A program made the translations under genes and the position numbers. A stretch of DNA of 64,000 nt from positions 4,582,202-4,646,201 of the forward strand of contig NC_087393.1 of assembly GCF_963675165.1 (NCBI RefSeq), read 5' to 3'. The number at the start of each line of letters is the position of its first letter. The first letter of the stretch is position 1. This stretch comes from Halichondria panicea. Taxonomy: Eukaryota > Porifera > Demospongiae > Suberitida > Halichondriidae. This document shows positions 46,841 through 58,266 of this stretch, piece by piece. The notes beneath the pieces were generated by a model. That model saw only the letters and a list, made by a program, of their open reading frames with translations, searched no databases and was not told where the DNA came from.

Positions 46841-47119
46841 TGTTGTCTAACATAATCATAAACATCTTCAAGATTAGTGTATGTAATCTTTGTACGTATA
46901 TATAGCAGTGTATCGAAACATTTCGGAACCCAAAACATCACATCAATTAACTACGTACCTTGACACATGTAACCTATACATAGCATGCACTGTAATATAA
47001 TTAGGGCATGTGAAGCTGAAGCAGCATATAACCTATCAGTACATTTAATTCCTCTATAGCTCCACTTATCTCGTTAAGTACGTAATGACATATCAAACAA
47101 AAAGATCAGAAACTACGTA

Positions 47120-48135
47120 GCTTATATTGCAGGAAGACTGTATACACAAGTTCAAGCCACACACCCTAACACCCACACCCCCACCTCTCAACGTCTCTAC
47201 CCATTGTTACTACTGACACAAATCCTGTTCGTACAGCAGAGACTACCAAAATGTCAGCACTGATACTGACGGTATAGTGCAGTGCGCTTCATTGATCATC
47301 GGGTGTGACTAAAGCAACATCTCGGTCAGGTGTGTTAAACACTAAACAGCTGTATTGCTGCCTATTTTATAGACAGATGTCTGCAGTAGAGCCCCAGTAG
47401 GGTATTATCACTGCATTGGTAGTTCATGGTGTAGGATAAATTATCAGTTCATTGGTGTTAATTTTAACAATTTTAAAAACTTTTTGTTCAAGAGTGTACC
47501 CCTACACTCTTTGTTCCCCATATATATGGGAGACAAAGAGCGGCCCTACACTCTTTGGTCCCCATATATATGGGAGACAAAGAGCGGCCCTACACTCTTT
47601 GGTCCCCATATATATGGGAGACAAAGAGCGGCCCTACACTCTTTGGTCCCCATATATATGGGAGACAAAGAGCGGCCCTACACTCTTTGGTCCCCATATA
47701 TATGGGAGACAAAGAGCGGCCCTACACTCTTTGTTTCTCATATCGTATAGGAACCAAATAGTGTACCCCTACACTCTTTGCTCCCCATGTACTTGGGGAA
47801 TGATATGGTAAGAGTGTACTTTTATCCTCACCCTAATTTATATAAACTGCACCTCTTATCTTAATTAAATCATATTGTATTCAGTTGCTAAGAATCAAGA
47901 AGTGAAAATGGACCCAATAACAGACGAGAATAAATCATATGGCCAGCTGGGGGAAGAAGCTATGTCACCTGACTGTCATTCTTATGACTACATGGACGAG
48001 ACAGACTTGACTACTGCAGCCACAGAGACAAGCCAAACGAAATGGGGAATGATAAGAAACGAAGCTTATGCTGTGACCAGAGAGACAGTCACAGATGTAG
48101 AGGATGTGGACAATTTTAAGTATAGAAATATCTAA
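47120..48135 (+). pseudogene. Fragment of a type-2 receptor (unit K/M-like stalk and tail)
   Basis: 47120-47335 matches the stalk/TM exon of unit K (GTTCAAGCCACACACCC, CAACGTCTCTACCC, AACATCTCGGTCAGG) but is frame-broken and lacks most of the TM. After the 44-bp minisatellite, a tail exon at ~47884-48135 is open: AKNQEVKMDPITDEN, SYDYMDETDL, RNEAYAV. It is shorter than the tail of M because its centre is deleted. No signal peptide or ectodomain. Confidence 0.7.
47497..47745 (+). repeat. 44-bp minisatellite
   Basis: Five tandem 44-bp units (spacing 47541, 47585, 47629 and so on), each with the palindrome CCCATATATATGGG and AGACAAAGAGCGGCCC. Degenerate copies flank both ends (~47500 and ~47765). 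All three frames are open through it, giving spurious proteins. Confidence 0.9.
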
Positions 48136-49003
48136 CATGTGATCTGTACAATGACAACAATACAAGACAGTTTTTGCATACATACGTATACAGAAATAAT
48201 CATACGTACACTGTATCTAATATATGCTTGCCAAGTGACAGACTGAATACACTGATAGATAGGGTGCACGGAGGTAATGAAAACTGCTTGCTTATTGTAA
48301 ACAGTGACATAATTATAGTTAGAGTTAACGTTGAAATACAACGGCTTACAGGTATTGAGGTATATTGCATAAGGGTCTACAATGGTCGTGTAAATAGGCT
48401 GCATCAGATATGCAGTAGATTCTCGTTGATCCGGTCACCCTTGAGACAGTGCAGCTTGGCTGGAATAGTGAGTTGGCTGTAGGCTAAAAAAACCACCGTA
48501 CCTCGAATCTAATGACTAATTTTGCGGTTCTGTTTCGAGGATAACGAATCATTCTGCTCTCAATTTTATCTGCCAAACCCATACCTATAACATCATATCT
48601 GGCCATAAAAAAACGTATAATTGAAAACCTAGTTTGGGGCAGCCAGCACTGGCCAGTATACGGAATAGCGGAGTGGCCGTACTTTAGGGTGAGTTTTGTT
48701 GCAGTAAACATCTAGCTAGCAATATGTGCCAAACCAAATAACCGGTATATCGAGGTAGCCGTACTTCAGAGAGCCGGAATAGCGAGAGTTGCTAGTGCCA
48801 CCACACTCACCAAATTGAGCATTATTTACGTTTACAATACCAATACGGTGCAAATGTTAAATAGAAACCTTTTGATTAGACGCCATAAATGAAAATATTA
48901 AGTTTGGTATCCGAGGAATGAAAGCTCATGCAGGATTTTCCCAAACCGTAATAGGCATAAACCTGTACAAGCCATTCGGTACTCACAATTTTTAATACAC
49001 AGT
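48136..49003. other. Spacer before unit H
   Basis: No receptor exon. The stretch 48415-48800 holds GATCCGG/CCGGAATAGCG-type sequence similar to degraded pogo-like MITE ends. Nothing else can be supported. Confidence 0.45.
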
Positions 49004-50424
49004 ATGTACAAGCTTGCTCTCTTGATGCTCCTATATAACCTAGGTGGAAAAGGTGAGTAAATTATACTAGAGTGCAAAATTATCAATAACTAAGGTATAT
49101 TTTAATGTAAGAATTACTTAGTAAAAAAACATAAATGAAATTTATAAGAGATAGTTTTGGATAAGAAAATGGATTCCATCATTTATTTACGCATAGTAAA
49201 AGTGTTGCTACTCAGAATAAACATGAAGACTGCCAAATATGAAGACTGACTAATACGTTAAAGATAGTCAAACACCAGGCGTTAACTAACAAACATACTA
49301 GGGAAGGAGAGTTGTTGAATAAGATGCAATACTTACTGGCTTTGCTCTATACTGTCAGACTAATTAATGTTTCAGTGTGCATTGCTAAATATGATGTGTG
49401 ATGGTTCCTTAATTTATAGCTCAGCAATGTCTTCGTGCAACTAATGGTGACAGGGATCTACCAAATTTTGTCAGACCAGGAGCTGGGGCAAACCCACGGT
49501 TTGAGGTCAACCCAATCCAAGCCATCATTACTAGCTACAGGTTCAACTGCTGTGGAGTGGTCACCGAGTGGAGAGCTATTGTGCACAATAGCAATTTCAA
49601 TGCTCAGCAATCTTACACCATCTCCTTCCAAGTGTGGAGACCCAACTCCCCCTCACCCGTGGACACTGATGGCTGCTACACTATGCAAGGCACTAACCAT
49701 TTCTCACCCATTCCACTGGCTGATCCTGACACAGCTGACAGAGGAATAGTGACTGGTGTACCACTAGAGAGTGAGAGGATTGAGGTCCAACCAGGAGATT
49801 TGGTCGGGTTCTATCTGGAGAGTAGTAGAAACGATGATGATGGTATCCAGTTTCCGGAAGATAGAGGCAACCCAAGTCCGTACACTGATGAGACAGTTTG
49901 GTTTGCTACTGGTTCACTGACTCCTCGTCCTGAGGCAACTTGCATGTATCCTGTCGGCTCATCTGGTCTACTCAGTTTCTCCACTAATCTAGCTCCACTC
50001 GTCACAGTAACAGTTTGTGAGTTTATTAGAACATAATATTATTTATGATTATACCCCTTTAGTAAACACGGGCTGCCCTATAACAACTGGAAGGACAACT
50101 GAAGCCACTGTAACTCCTACAACCACAGTTATAGCACTCCCAACCCTACACACCTCACCCACACCCTCACAAGCCCCTGACACGACACAAGACGGGAACT
50201 CAGGTCCTACTGAAGCCACTGTAACCTCTACAACCACAACTATAGCACCCTCAACCCTACATACCTCACCCACACCCTCACAAGCCCCTGACATGACAAC
50301 AGACGGTAACTCAGGTTCTACTACAGCAGCTGACAATGTTAGACTCTATGTGGGAATAGCAGTAGCAGTTGGTTTAGTAATGATTGCTGATATTGTTGTT
50401 CGTTATTCACAAGAGAAGAGCTAA
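49004..50424 (+). CDS. Receptor array unit H, truncated at the transmembrane segment
   Basis: Exons 49004-49052 (alternative signal peptide MYKLALLMLLYNLGGKG), 49420-50016 (ectodomain), 50063-50424 (two stalk cassettes, then TM). The standard first exon at 49324 is damaged: two extra bases shift its frame and its GTAGG donor is gone, so the upstream alternative exon is the only intact signal exon. In the TM, ~17 nt are missing after VGLVMIA; the frame shifts to DIVVRYSQEKS and stops at 50424. The predicted product has ectodomain, stalk and a short hydrophobic end but no tyrosine tail. The ectodomain itself is undamaged (RPGAGANPRFE, VHNSNFNAQQ, YLESSRNDDDG). Confidence 0.65.
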
Positions 50425-51040
50425 AAAACACAAGCAATCAGGTAAGGTACATTGTATTTGAGTGTCAATTAAAAACACGCATACATAGTATGTTTTCATT
50501 ATTTCAGAAGTGGTTACCTACCAAGCTACCAATAGTGAGCACAACGAAGACATCAACACTGCCCCGATAATTGGCTCTAGCAAAGAGATCCCTTCAACTC
50601 AAGAGCCCCTCTATACTACCATCGAGGAATCAACTGACTCAAACAGCAACCTAACTGAGACAACAATAGATGCCCAGGGCTACTACAGGAACGTGGGAAT
50701 GGACACCATGAAAACAAACGAAGCATACGACACAACCAAGCAACCACAAATGGCCCAGTTAACCTACGACTATATCGTCAATCCTTTAGCTGTATCACAT
50801 GATCCACCCACGATACTGCTGAACCAGGCCTATGGTACCAATAAAGAAAGTGTCATTGCAACTGACGCTAGCAATTTGAGTGGGACAGGAGAAGTGGAAA
50901 TGATAAGAAATGAAGCCTACGTTGGAGTAAGACAGTTGAGTTCTGACAATGACCCCTCAATACTCACCACTGAGAATGAGGCATACACTAGTGTGACTGC
51001 TAACACTGAGCTTGAAGATGACTATGTTGTTAGAACTTAA
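50425..51040 (+). pseudogene. Unit H tail, out of frame with its TM exon
   Basis: The end of the TM exon (donor at 50442) and the tail exon 50508-51040 (177 codons) remain open, with LYTTIEES, GYYRNVGM, NEAYD, LTYDYI, NQAYG, NEAYV, NEAYT. It is unreachable in frame because of the 17-nt TM deletion. Confidence 0.7.
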
Positions 51041-51716
51041 ATTATAATTAAGATTCTTTTTTCGTAAGTAGTGTGTATCGAAAATTGTCAGTATACCCCA
51101 ATTACAGCAGTAGCCTTCAATAACAGTATATGAAGAACAGTATAGGAACCACAGATTAACACACGTATACCGTATAACTTTACACAGTATGTGATGTGAA
51201 ATATGATATGTGAACCAGATGTGGAACTTAGATTATATATATATACTACACAACGTTTAAATACCTGTATCGGTACCCAGTGACATTACGACGCTTGCCA
51301 GTTTGTATTTTCTACTGATTTGGCTCATTTGCGAAGGTTATTCACTTGTAAAACATTGTAGTAATACAGTAACACACTGATAAGTTATTGTGTCTCGATC
51401 ATAATTACGTATGTCGAAGGTGGTGGCTAATAATGTTGATACTCAATGCAATTAAAACAAAACGACAAAGTTAGATAGGAGCAGCGTTTAATATTGCAGA
51501 AACAGTTATACAAAGTGAAAGACTGTTATATTGGACCAAATTTAGGCATCTTCCGTAATGGTACACTCGTATGATCATGACTGCTATAACACTGACACGT
51601 GCATAATTATGACTACATGCACTAGGAGCTTTGATTATAAAGAACACATTGGTATACACAATAATTGTGAGATTTTCAATTTGTAAGCATGCCATAACCT
51701 TTTGTAAGCAGCGGGT
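51041..51716. other. Spacer H-I
   Basis: Conserved 3' flank of a type-1 unit (ATCGAAAATTGTCAGTATAC) followed by AT-rich sequence. No gene. Confidence 0.5.
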
Positions 51717-52128
51717 ACAATGAAGACATCAACACTGCCCCGATTATTACTCACATCAAAGCCAATGGGGCACAACAGATGGCGACTACTACGTGAACGA
51801 GGGAATGGGAGGGATAAATGCATGAAAACAAACGAAGCATACGGCACAACCAAGCAACCACAAATGGCTAAGTTAACCTACGACTATATTACCAATCCTT
51901 CAGCTGTATCACATGATCTACCCACGATACTAAACCCGGCTTACAGTGATGTTACCACTACTAAAGATAGTGTCATAGCAAATGACGCTAACAAGTAGTG
52001 GGACAGGCAATGAGAGGATAAAAAATGAAGCCTACATTGGAGTAAGACAGTCGAGTTCTGACAATGACCCCTCAATACCCACCACAGAGAATGACACGTA
52101 CTAGTGTGACTGCTAACACAGAGCCATA
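51717..52128 (+). pseudogene. Unit I: decayed tail-only fragment
   Basis: Starts inside the tail (ACAATGAAGACATCAACACT) with internal deletions. Pieces of YYVNEGM, NEAYG, LTYDYI, NPAYS and the C-terminal part are in different frames. No upstream exons. Confidence 0.75.
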
Positions 52129-52393
52129 ATTATGGAGCCTTGACTAATCGAGCACAGAACACATCATACGTACACTATGGTACATGTATATACACACTTG
52201 TGATACTTTATTTTATATCCTATGATTAGACTTTTGTGACACCAATTTTGGTGTAAATTAATGACAATATCCAACACATAGTGCAATTAGTGATAATAAA
52301 CATGAAGTATATCAGTAACTGTGCATTGTCAAAGTGATCGACTCCTGCTACTGATATAGCTAGTACAAAGGCACAGGAGATTTGTTGAATAAG

Positions 52394-54309
52394 ATGCACT
52401 ATATCATCTGCTTACTGGCTTTGCTCTACTGTCAGACTAATGGTAGGTGCATGGACTAAAACTGTGTCAGTGTGTATTTTTTAATACGGTTCTTTATAGC
52501 TCAGCAATGTCTTCGTGCAACTAATGGTGACAGGGATCTACCAAACTTTGTCAGACCAGGAGGTAGTGGCGTGCCACGGTTTGAAAAAAATCCAATCCAA
52601 GCCATCATCACTAGCTACAGGTTTGACTGCTGTGGAGTGGTGACTGAGTGGAGAGCCTTTGTGCTTGGCAGTGATGGTGCGTACTATAGAGATCAACCTT
52701 ACACCGTGTCCTTCCAAGTGTGGAGACCCAACTCCCCCTCACCCGTGGACACCAATGGCTGCTACACTATGCAAGGCACTAACTATTTCTCACCAATCTC
52801 ATTGGCTGATAATCTAAGTGCGGATAGAGGAATAGTGACTGGGGTACCACTAGAGAGTGAGAGAATTGAGGTCCAACCAGGAGATGTGGTCGGATTCTAT
52901 CTGGAGAGTAGTAGATTAACTAGTGATGGTATCCAGTTTGCTGGACATTTTGACAACCCAAGTCCGTACATTGATGAAACAGTTTGGTTTGCTACTGATT
53001 CACTGACTCCTTACCCTGAGGCAACTTGCATGTATCCTATCGGAACATCTGGTCTACTCAGTTCCTCCACTAGCCTAGCTCCACTCATCACAGCAGCAGT
53101 TTGTGAGTTTATTAGAACAAACAAATGTTAAGGAATTTATACCTTTTTATATAATTATAGCAGCTGCTGCCTGTCCTATAACTGGAAGGACAACTGAAGC
53201 CACTGTAACTCCTACAACCACAACTATAGCACCCCTAACTCTACACACCTCACCCACACCCTTACAAGCCCCTGACACGACACAAGACAGCAACCCAGGT
53301 CCTACTGAAGCCATTGTAACCTCTACAACCACAGCTATAGCACCACCATCCCTACACACCTCACCCTCAACATCAAAAGCCCCTGACACAACAAAATACG
53401 GCAACCCAGTTCCTACTGAAGCTACTGTACCCTCTACAACCACAACTATAGCACTCCCAACCCTACACCCCACACCCACACCCTTACAAGAAGCCCCTGG
53501 CATGACACAAGACAGCAACCCAGGTTCTACTGAAGTCACTGTAACCCCTACAACCACAACTATAGCACCCCCAACCCTACACACCTCACCCACACCCTCA
53601 CAAGTCCCTGACACGACAACAGACGGCAACCCAGGTCCTACTACAGCAGCTGACAATGTTGGACTCTATGTGGGAATAGCAGTACCAGTTGGTTTAGTAA
53701 TGATTGCTGTAACAATTATATTGATTCTATCGTTGTTTGTCATACACAAGAGAAGAGCTAAAAAACACAAGCAATCAGGTAAATACATTGTATTCGATAA
53801 AACACATATAATTATGTTTTATTATTTCAGAAGTGGTTACCCATCAAGCTACATATTACGAAAACATCAACACTACCCCGATAATTAGGTCTAGGACTAC
53901 AACTCAAGAGCCCCTCTATACTACCGTCGAGGAATCAACCAGCAGCCTAACACAGAGCAACGACTATTGGAACATAACAAGAGATGTGCAGGGGAAAACC
54001 ATGACAACAAACGAAGCATATGGCACAACCAAGCAACTACAAATGGCCCAGTTAACCTACGACTATATTGACAATCCTTCAGCTGTATCACATGATCCAC
54101 ACACGATACAGAACCAGGCCTATGGTGATGTCATAGTATTTGACGTTAGCAAGTTCAGTTGGACAGGAGAAGTGGGAATGATAAGAAATGAAGCATACGT
54201 TGGAGTGAGACAGTTAAGTTCTGACAATGACCCCTCAATACCCACCACAGAGAATGAGGCATACACTAGTGTGACTGCTGACACCGAGACTGAAGAAGGT
54301 TATGACTAA
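52394..54309 (+). CDS. Receptor array unit J, intact, longest stalk
   Basis: Exons 52394-52442, 52500-53102, 53161-53778, 53831-54309 (49, 603, 618, 479 nt), all in phase. The signal peptide is standard. The ectodomain carries its own variants (SGVPRFEKNP, LGSDGAYYRDQ, SSRLTSDG, DSLTPYPEATC). The stalk has four 37-38-residue Thr/Pro cassettes (TTTTIAPLTLHTSPTP type), the most in the array, so the ligand domain would stand furthest from the membrane. The TM and HKRRAKKHK are standard. The tail is shorter (159 codons): it lacks the YYVNEGM block, keeps NEAYG, LTYDYI, NQAYG, NEAYV and NEAYT, and ends at YD because TAT became TAA, losing the C-terminal YVRP. The same stop occurs in fragment L. 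Confidence 0.85.
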
Positions 54310-56095
54310 GTTAGACCTTCTATTTAAGATCCTTTCTTGTATGTATATATAGTGTGTCGAAGATTGTCGGTATCCCAATAAATCACAGCAGTAGTTTCCA
54401 ATTACAATAGTATGAACCAAAAGGACAGCCCGAGGGATGAGGGACACATAACCATAGATACCAAATGCAAAATGTACTGACTATATAAGATAGATTAACT
54501 GCTTTGCTTTAACACATATCGTATAACTCAACCTATGTATTTTAGCATGCAATGTAAATACGACATGTGAATCAGATTGGGACTCAGATTAACTACCATT
54601 ATATAGCGAGCATCAAAGACATGAGTACTTTGCAAGTGCTATTGGCGGTTTCGCAAATAAAAAACCTGAAAAACCTATACTGAGTATGACATTACAATAC
54701 TTACCAGTTCGCAAAATTAAATAAAGTAACACACTGCTAATGTATTGTGCCTCATCATTACGTATGTCGGAAGGTGGTGGCTAATAATATTGATACTTGG
54801 TGCAATCATAAGCCAAAAGACCAAGAAAAACAAAAGCAGTATTTAATATTGCAGGAAAAAATTATAGGAACAACTAGAGTACTGAACTGCTAACCCTCGG
54901 CTGTTTTACATCTCACAACCAAGCAGGTAATGATACGGTAGGCACATGAACATGAAACGCTATGACAAGGCTTTGAAAACGGTAGCGGTGCATGCATAGT
55001 CATACATACACTATAGGCTAGGCTATAGGATCACAGCAGAGTCAGCAGAAAGAAGCCTATAAAAATTAATGTTATACAAATAAGGCACCTGACATGCACT
55101 CTGGTTCAGGTTGTTTTTCTTGTTCTCTCACTGCTGAACACGGTTCATTCCAAATAAGAAGCACTTCCTAGTGTGCAATAGCAAGTGTGAAGTAATACGG
55201 TTGATACTTTCGGGTGTGACCACTGTGTGTGAGCTGGAGCAGAGCTGGAGCAGTGAGAGACATCAGTTGAAAGAAAAGACCAAAGACAGCTTCAAAACAA
55301 TAAAAGGTAGTAACACTTAGTAGAGCTTGTGAGAACGCTTCTTAAAGATACTGGAAAAAGACTACAAGTAAAAAAACGCTCAAATATACTGACTGCAACA
55401 CTACAAGAAGAAGAATGAAGCTCTGTGATGGTGGAGTGGAGGTGTAGAGCGACTGGACCGACGTGATACTTTGAAAACTCAACAGAAAGTGTCAAGCGAC
55501 TGCTAAAGTGTACTTGCTGCTTCCTGGCTCACCGCCAATGCCCAACCGGAAAAAAGCAATACAGAGCAACAGTGGGCATGGAAAGAATGAATATTGACTG
55601 AACAAACTGTGTTTTTACAGTGTCTTTGCCGTATCTTCTTGTCACTTTCACTAAAATTTCATTCCATCTTTTGAGAACTTCCTACAAAATATTTGTCACT
55701 TTTTGTGTAGAATATGCCGTCCACTTTCTATAGAAAATGCGTCCACTTCCTGTAGAATAAGCGTGCTTCCTGTATATTATGGTTCCATGCAATCTACTGT
55801 TTCAGCCAATCAGATCTATTACAGATGATATAATGTAGTCTAAGAAATATCTGCACACTTGGTGATAACAACTCACAAAATGCTGATATCAGCACTTAAT
55901 AAAAAGCAATAATAAGGCTTGGAGTGATTACTAAATACCCTGAAACTGAAGACAATAAAAACTGCACCAAGTGCAATAACTATCATTGTCCAGTGTGCGT
56001 ACACAAGTACACATGTATCAGCATATTATTAAGATGGTCACAAGAACTCTTGCTACTGATATAGCTAGTACAAGTAAAAGAGGTTGTTGAATAAG
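54310..56095. other. Spacer J-K
   Basis: Conserved 3' flank (GTGTCGAAGATTGTCGGTAT) to ~54850, then ~1.1 kb not seen elsewhere in the window, with short repeats such as CACTTCCTGTAGAATA around 55730-55780. No gene found. The conserved leader (ATATAGCTAGTACAAGTAAA) precedes 56096. Confidence 0.55.
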
Positions 56096-56948
56096 ATGCA
56101 CTACATCATCTGCTTACTGGCTTTGCTCTACTGTCAGACTAATGGTAGGTGGACTAAAACTGTGTCAGTGTGTATTGTTAAATGATGGTTTCTTTATTGC
56201 AGCAATAACTACAAAGACTGTCTGCCCAAGTTCAAGTCTCACCCTCACCCCATCCTCACACCGTATGCTCACCCCCACCACCACCCCCACCCCCACCCCC
56301 ACCCCCACACCTCCACCCTCAACGTCTCTACCTCCTGCTACTACCGACACAGATCCTGCTCGTGCAACTGATAGTGCATGGATAGTGCTACCAGTGATGC
56401 TAATAGTAGTCTGTGCTGCTTTATTGACAGTGATTAAAGTAACATCTCGATCAGGTATACTAAAATATGCACAATAATTTATGTACGCTACACTAAACTG
56501 AACATCTTACGTATACAATTATTTACATTTAATATGCAGTTCCTGAAAATCAAGAAATGGAAATGGACCCAATGACAGATGAGAATGAAGCATATGGCCA
56601 GCTGGGGAAGAAGCTAGGTCACCTGACTATCACTCTTTTGGCTACATGGACGAGACAGACTTGACTATTGCAGCCACACAAACCCCGGCCGACCTAATAA
56701 CAGTCAGTAATGACACAAACTATTACGAGATTGAGGACGAGATAGGAATGACAACAAATAAAGCTTATGCTGGGACTAGAGTCACGGATGTTGAGGTTGC
56801 AACTGACGCTAACAAGTTGAGTGGGACAGCAGAAATGGCAATGATAAGAAATGAAGCTTATGCTGTGACCAGAGATACAGTCCCAGACGTTGAGCATGAG
56901 GACTACTATTATGAGTATGTAGGACCTCTTGAAATGTCTAACATGTGA
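56096..56948 (+). pseudogene. Receptor array unit K: no ectodomain, tail frameshift
   Basis: Exons 56096-56144 (standard signal peptide), 56203-56454 (stalk with a CCCCCA/TPTPTP microsatellite, then TM WIVLPVMLIVVCAALLTVI), 56540-56948 (type-2 tail). No ectodomain exon lies between signal and stalk, but splice phases fit directly. In the tail one G is missing (GGGGAAGAAG versus GGGGGAAGAAG in the related 47.9 kb copy), which shifts the frame near 56607 and soon stops. The rest of the tail stays open in another frame (NKAYAG, RNEAYAV, YYYEYVG). Could be a one-base assembly error. Confidence 0.7.
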
Positions 56949-57659
56949 TTTTTAATTTTTTACAATAACAAACAATACAAAAACGTTTGTGTGACATAAA
57001 GACTGGCTTGATTCATAAAAAGTCCAACTGCATGCATGCATCCCGTAAATTATAAGAGTAGATCTGCTTGACAAGATTGACAGTACTATACTAAACGCAT
57101 GCAGGTGTAACATAATAATTTTATGACAGATTGCATAATGAAAGCGGTGCTGATGCCTCGGTGGAGATGCCAAAGCTACATAACATAAAGCTACTAATAG
57201 CTTGTATACACATGATGAACATTTTTACGTTAATTATGCTGCATGAACTCAAAGAGTGGGTAATGATCGACCATGATTGTTGTTAAAAACGATCGATGCC
57301 AAAAGTTTAAGTCTAAAATTAATGGCTGCATCAGTAGAGCCTTGCAGCTCTTTTCTCACTCTTGCAGCTACCAATAGCTAGCGTTCTAGTGAAGAGCTAA
57401 CTACTAAGTAGAGTAGCAACACTCGGTAAACAAGTTTGGCTACGTGCTCTTCTGAAAAGGCTGCAATGGCATTTCAAGTAAGCAAAACTAGGCATAACTC
57501 GAGAACGAAGCATTATTTTGCAAATCCAAGTAAACATGACTAGAAGCCTATAAAAACTCTTACTTGCACTTGATTGATCCTTGAGCAGCTGTAGCAGTCT
57601 ACACAGACAGACACACAGTCAGCTTTACCGTATCCCTCGTGCGGCTACGCCTCGAGGCA
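56949..57659. other. Spacer K-L
   Basis: 3' flank of a type-2 unit (also after M at 60789: CATCCCATAAATTATAAGAG-like), then unique AT-rich sequence. No gene. Confidence 0.5.
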
Positions 57660-58266
57660 TAATAATTCTATTGTTGTTTTTTATTTACAAGAAATGAGCT
57701 AAAGAACACAAGCAATAATGCAGGTACAAACCGTATTCGATAAAACACATATAATTATATTTTAATTATTTCAGAAGTGGTTTCCTACCAAGCTAGCTAC
57801 ACATTATAAAGTATGAAGACATCAACACTACCCCAATATAACTAGGTCAAGGACTACAACTCAAGAGCCCCTCTATACTACCATCGAGGAATCATCCAGT
57901 AGCCTAACACAGAGCAACGACTATTGGAACATAACAAGAGATGTGCAAGGGAAAACCATGACAACAAACGAAGCATACGGCACAACCAAGCAACCACAAA
58001 TGGCCCAGCTAATCTACGACTATATTGCCAATCCTTCAGCTGTATCACATGACCCACCCACGATAAAGAACCAGGCCTATGGTGATGTCATAGCATGTGA
58101 CGTTAGCAAGTTCAGTTGGGCAGCAGAAGTGGAAATGATAAGAAATGAAGCCTATGTTGGAGTGATACAGTCGAGTTCTGACACTGACCCCTCAATACCC
58201 ACCATAGAGAATGAGGCATACACTAGTGTGACTGCTAACACTGAGCCTGAACAAATTTATGACTAA
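57660..58266 (+). pseudogene. Unit L: TM remnant and tail, J-like
   Basis: 57660-57720 resembles the end of the TM exon with an in-frame stop after YKK. The tail from 57775 has early frame damage (AGTATGAAGACATC, CCAATATAACTAGG) and then is open from 57943: NEAYG, LIYDYI, NQAYG, NEAYV, NEAYT, ending YD-stop. Shared features with J (no YYVNEGM, DYWNITRDVQGK, same terminal stop) show recent common ancestry. Confidence 0.75.

Noticed and set aside
47452-47811. Long open frames of ~60-119 codons in all plus frames
   Set aside because: Produced by the 44-bp minisatellite, whose unit lacks stops; repetitive peptide, no family resemblance.
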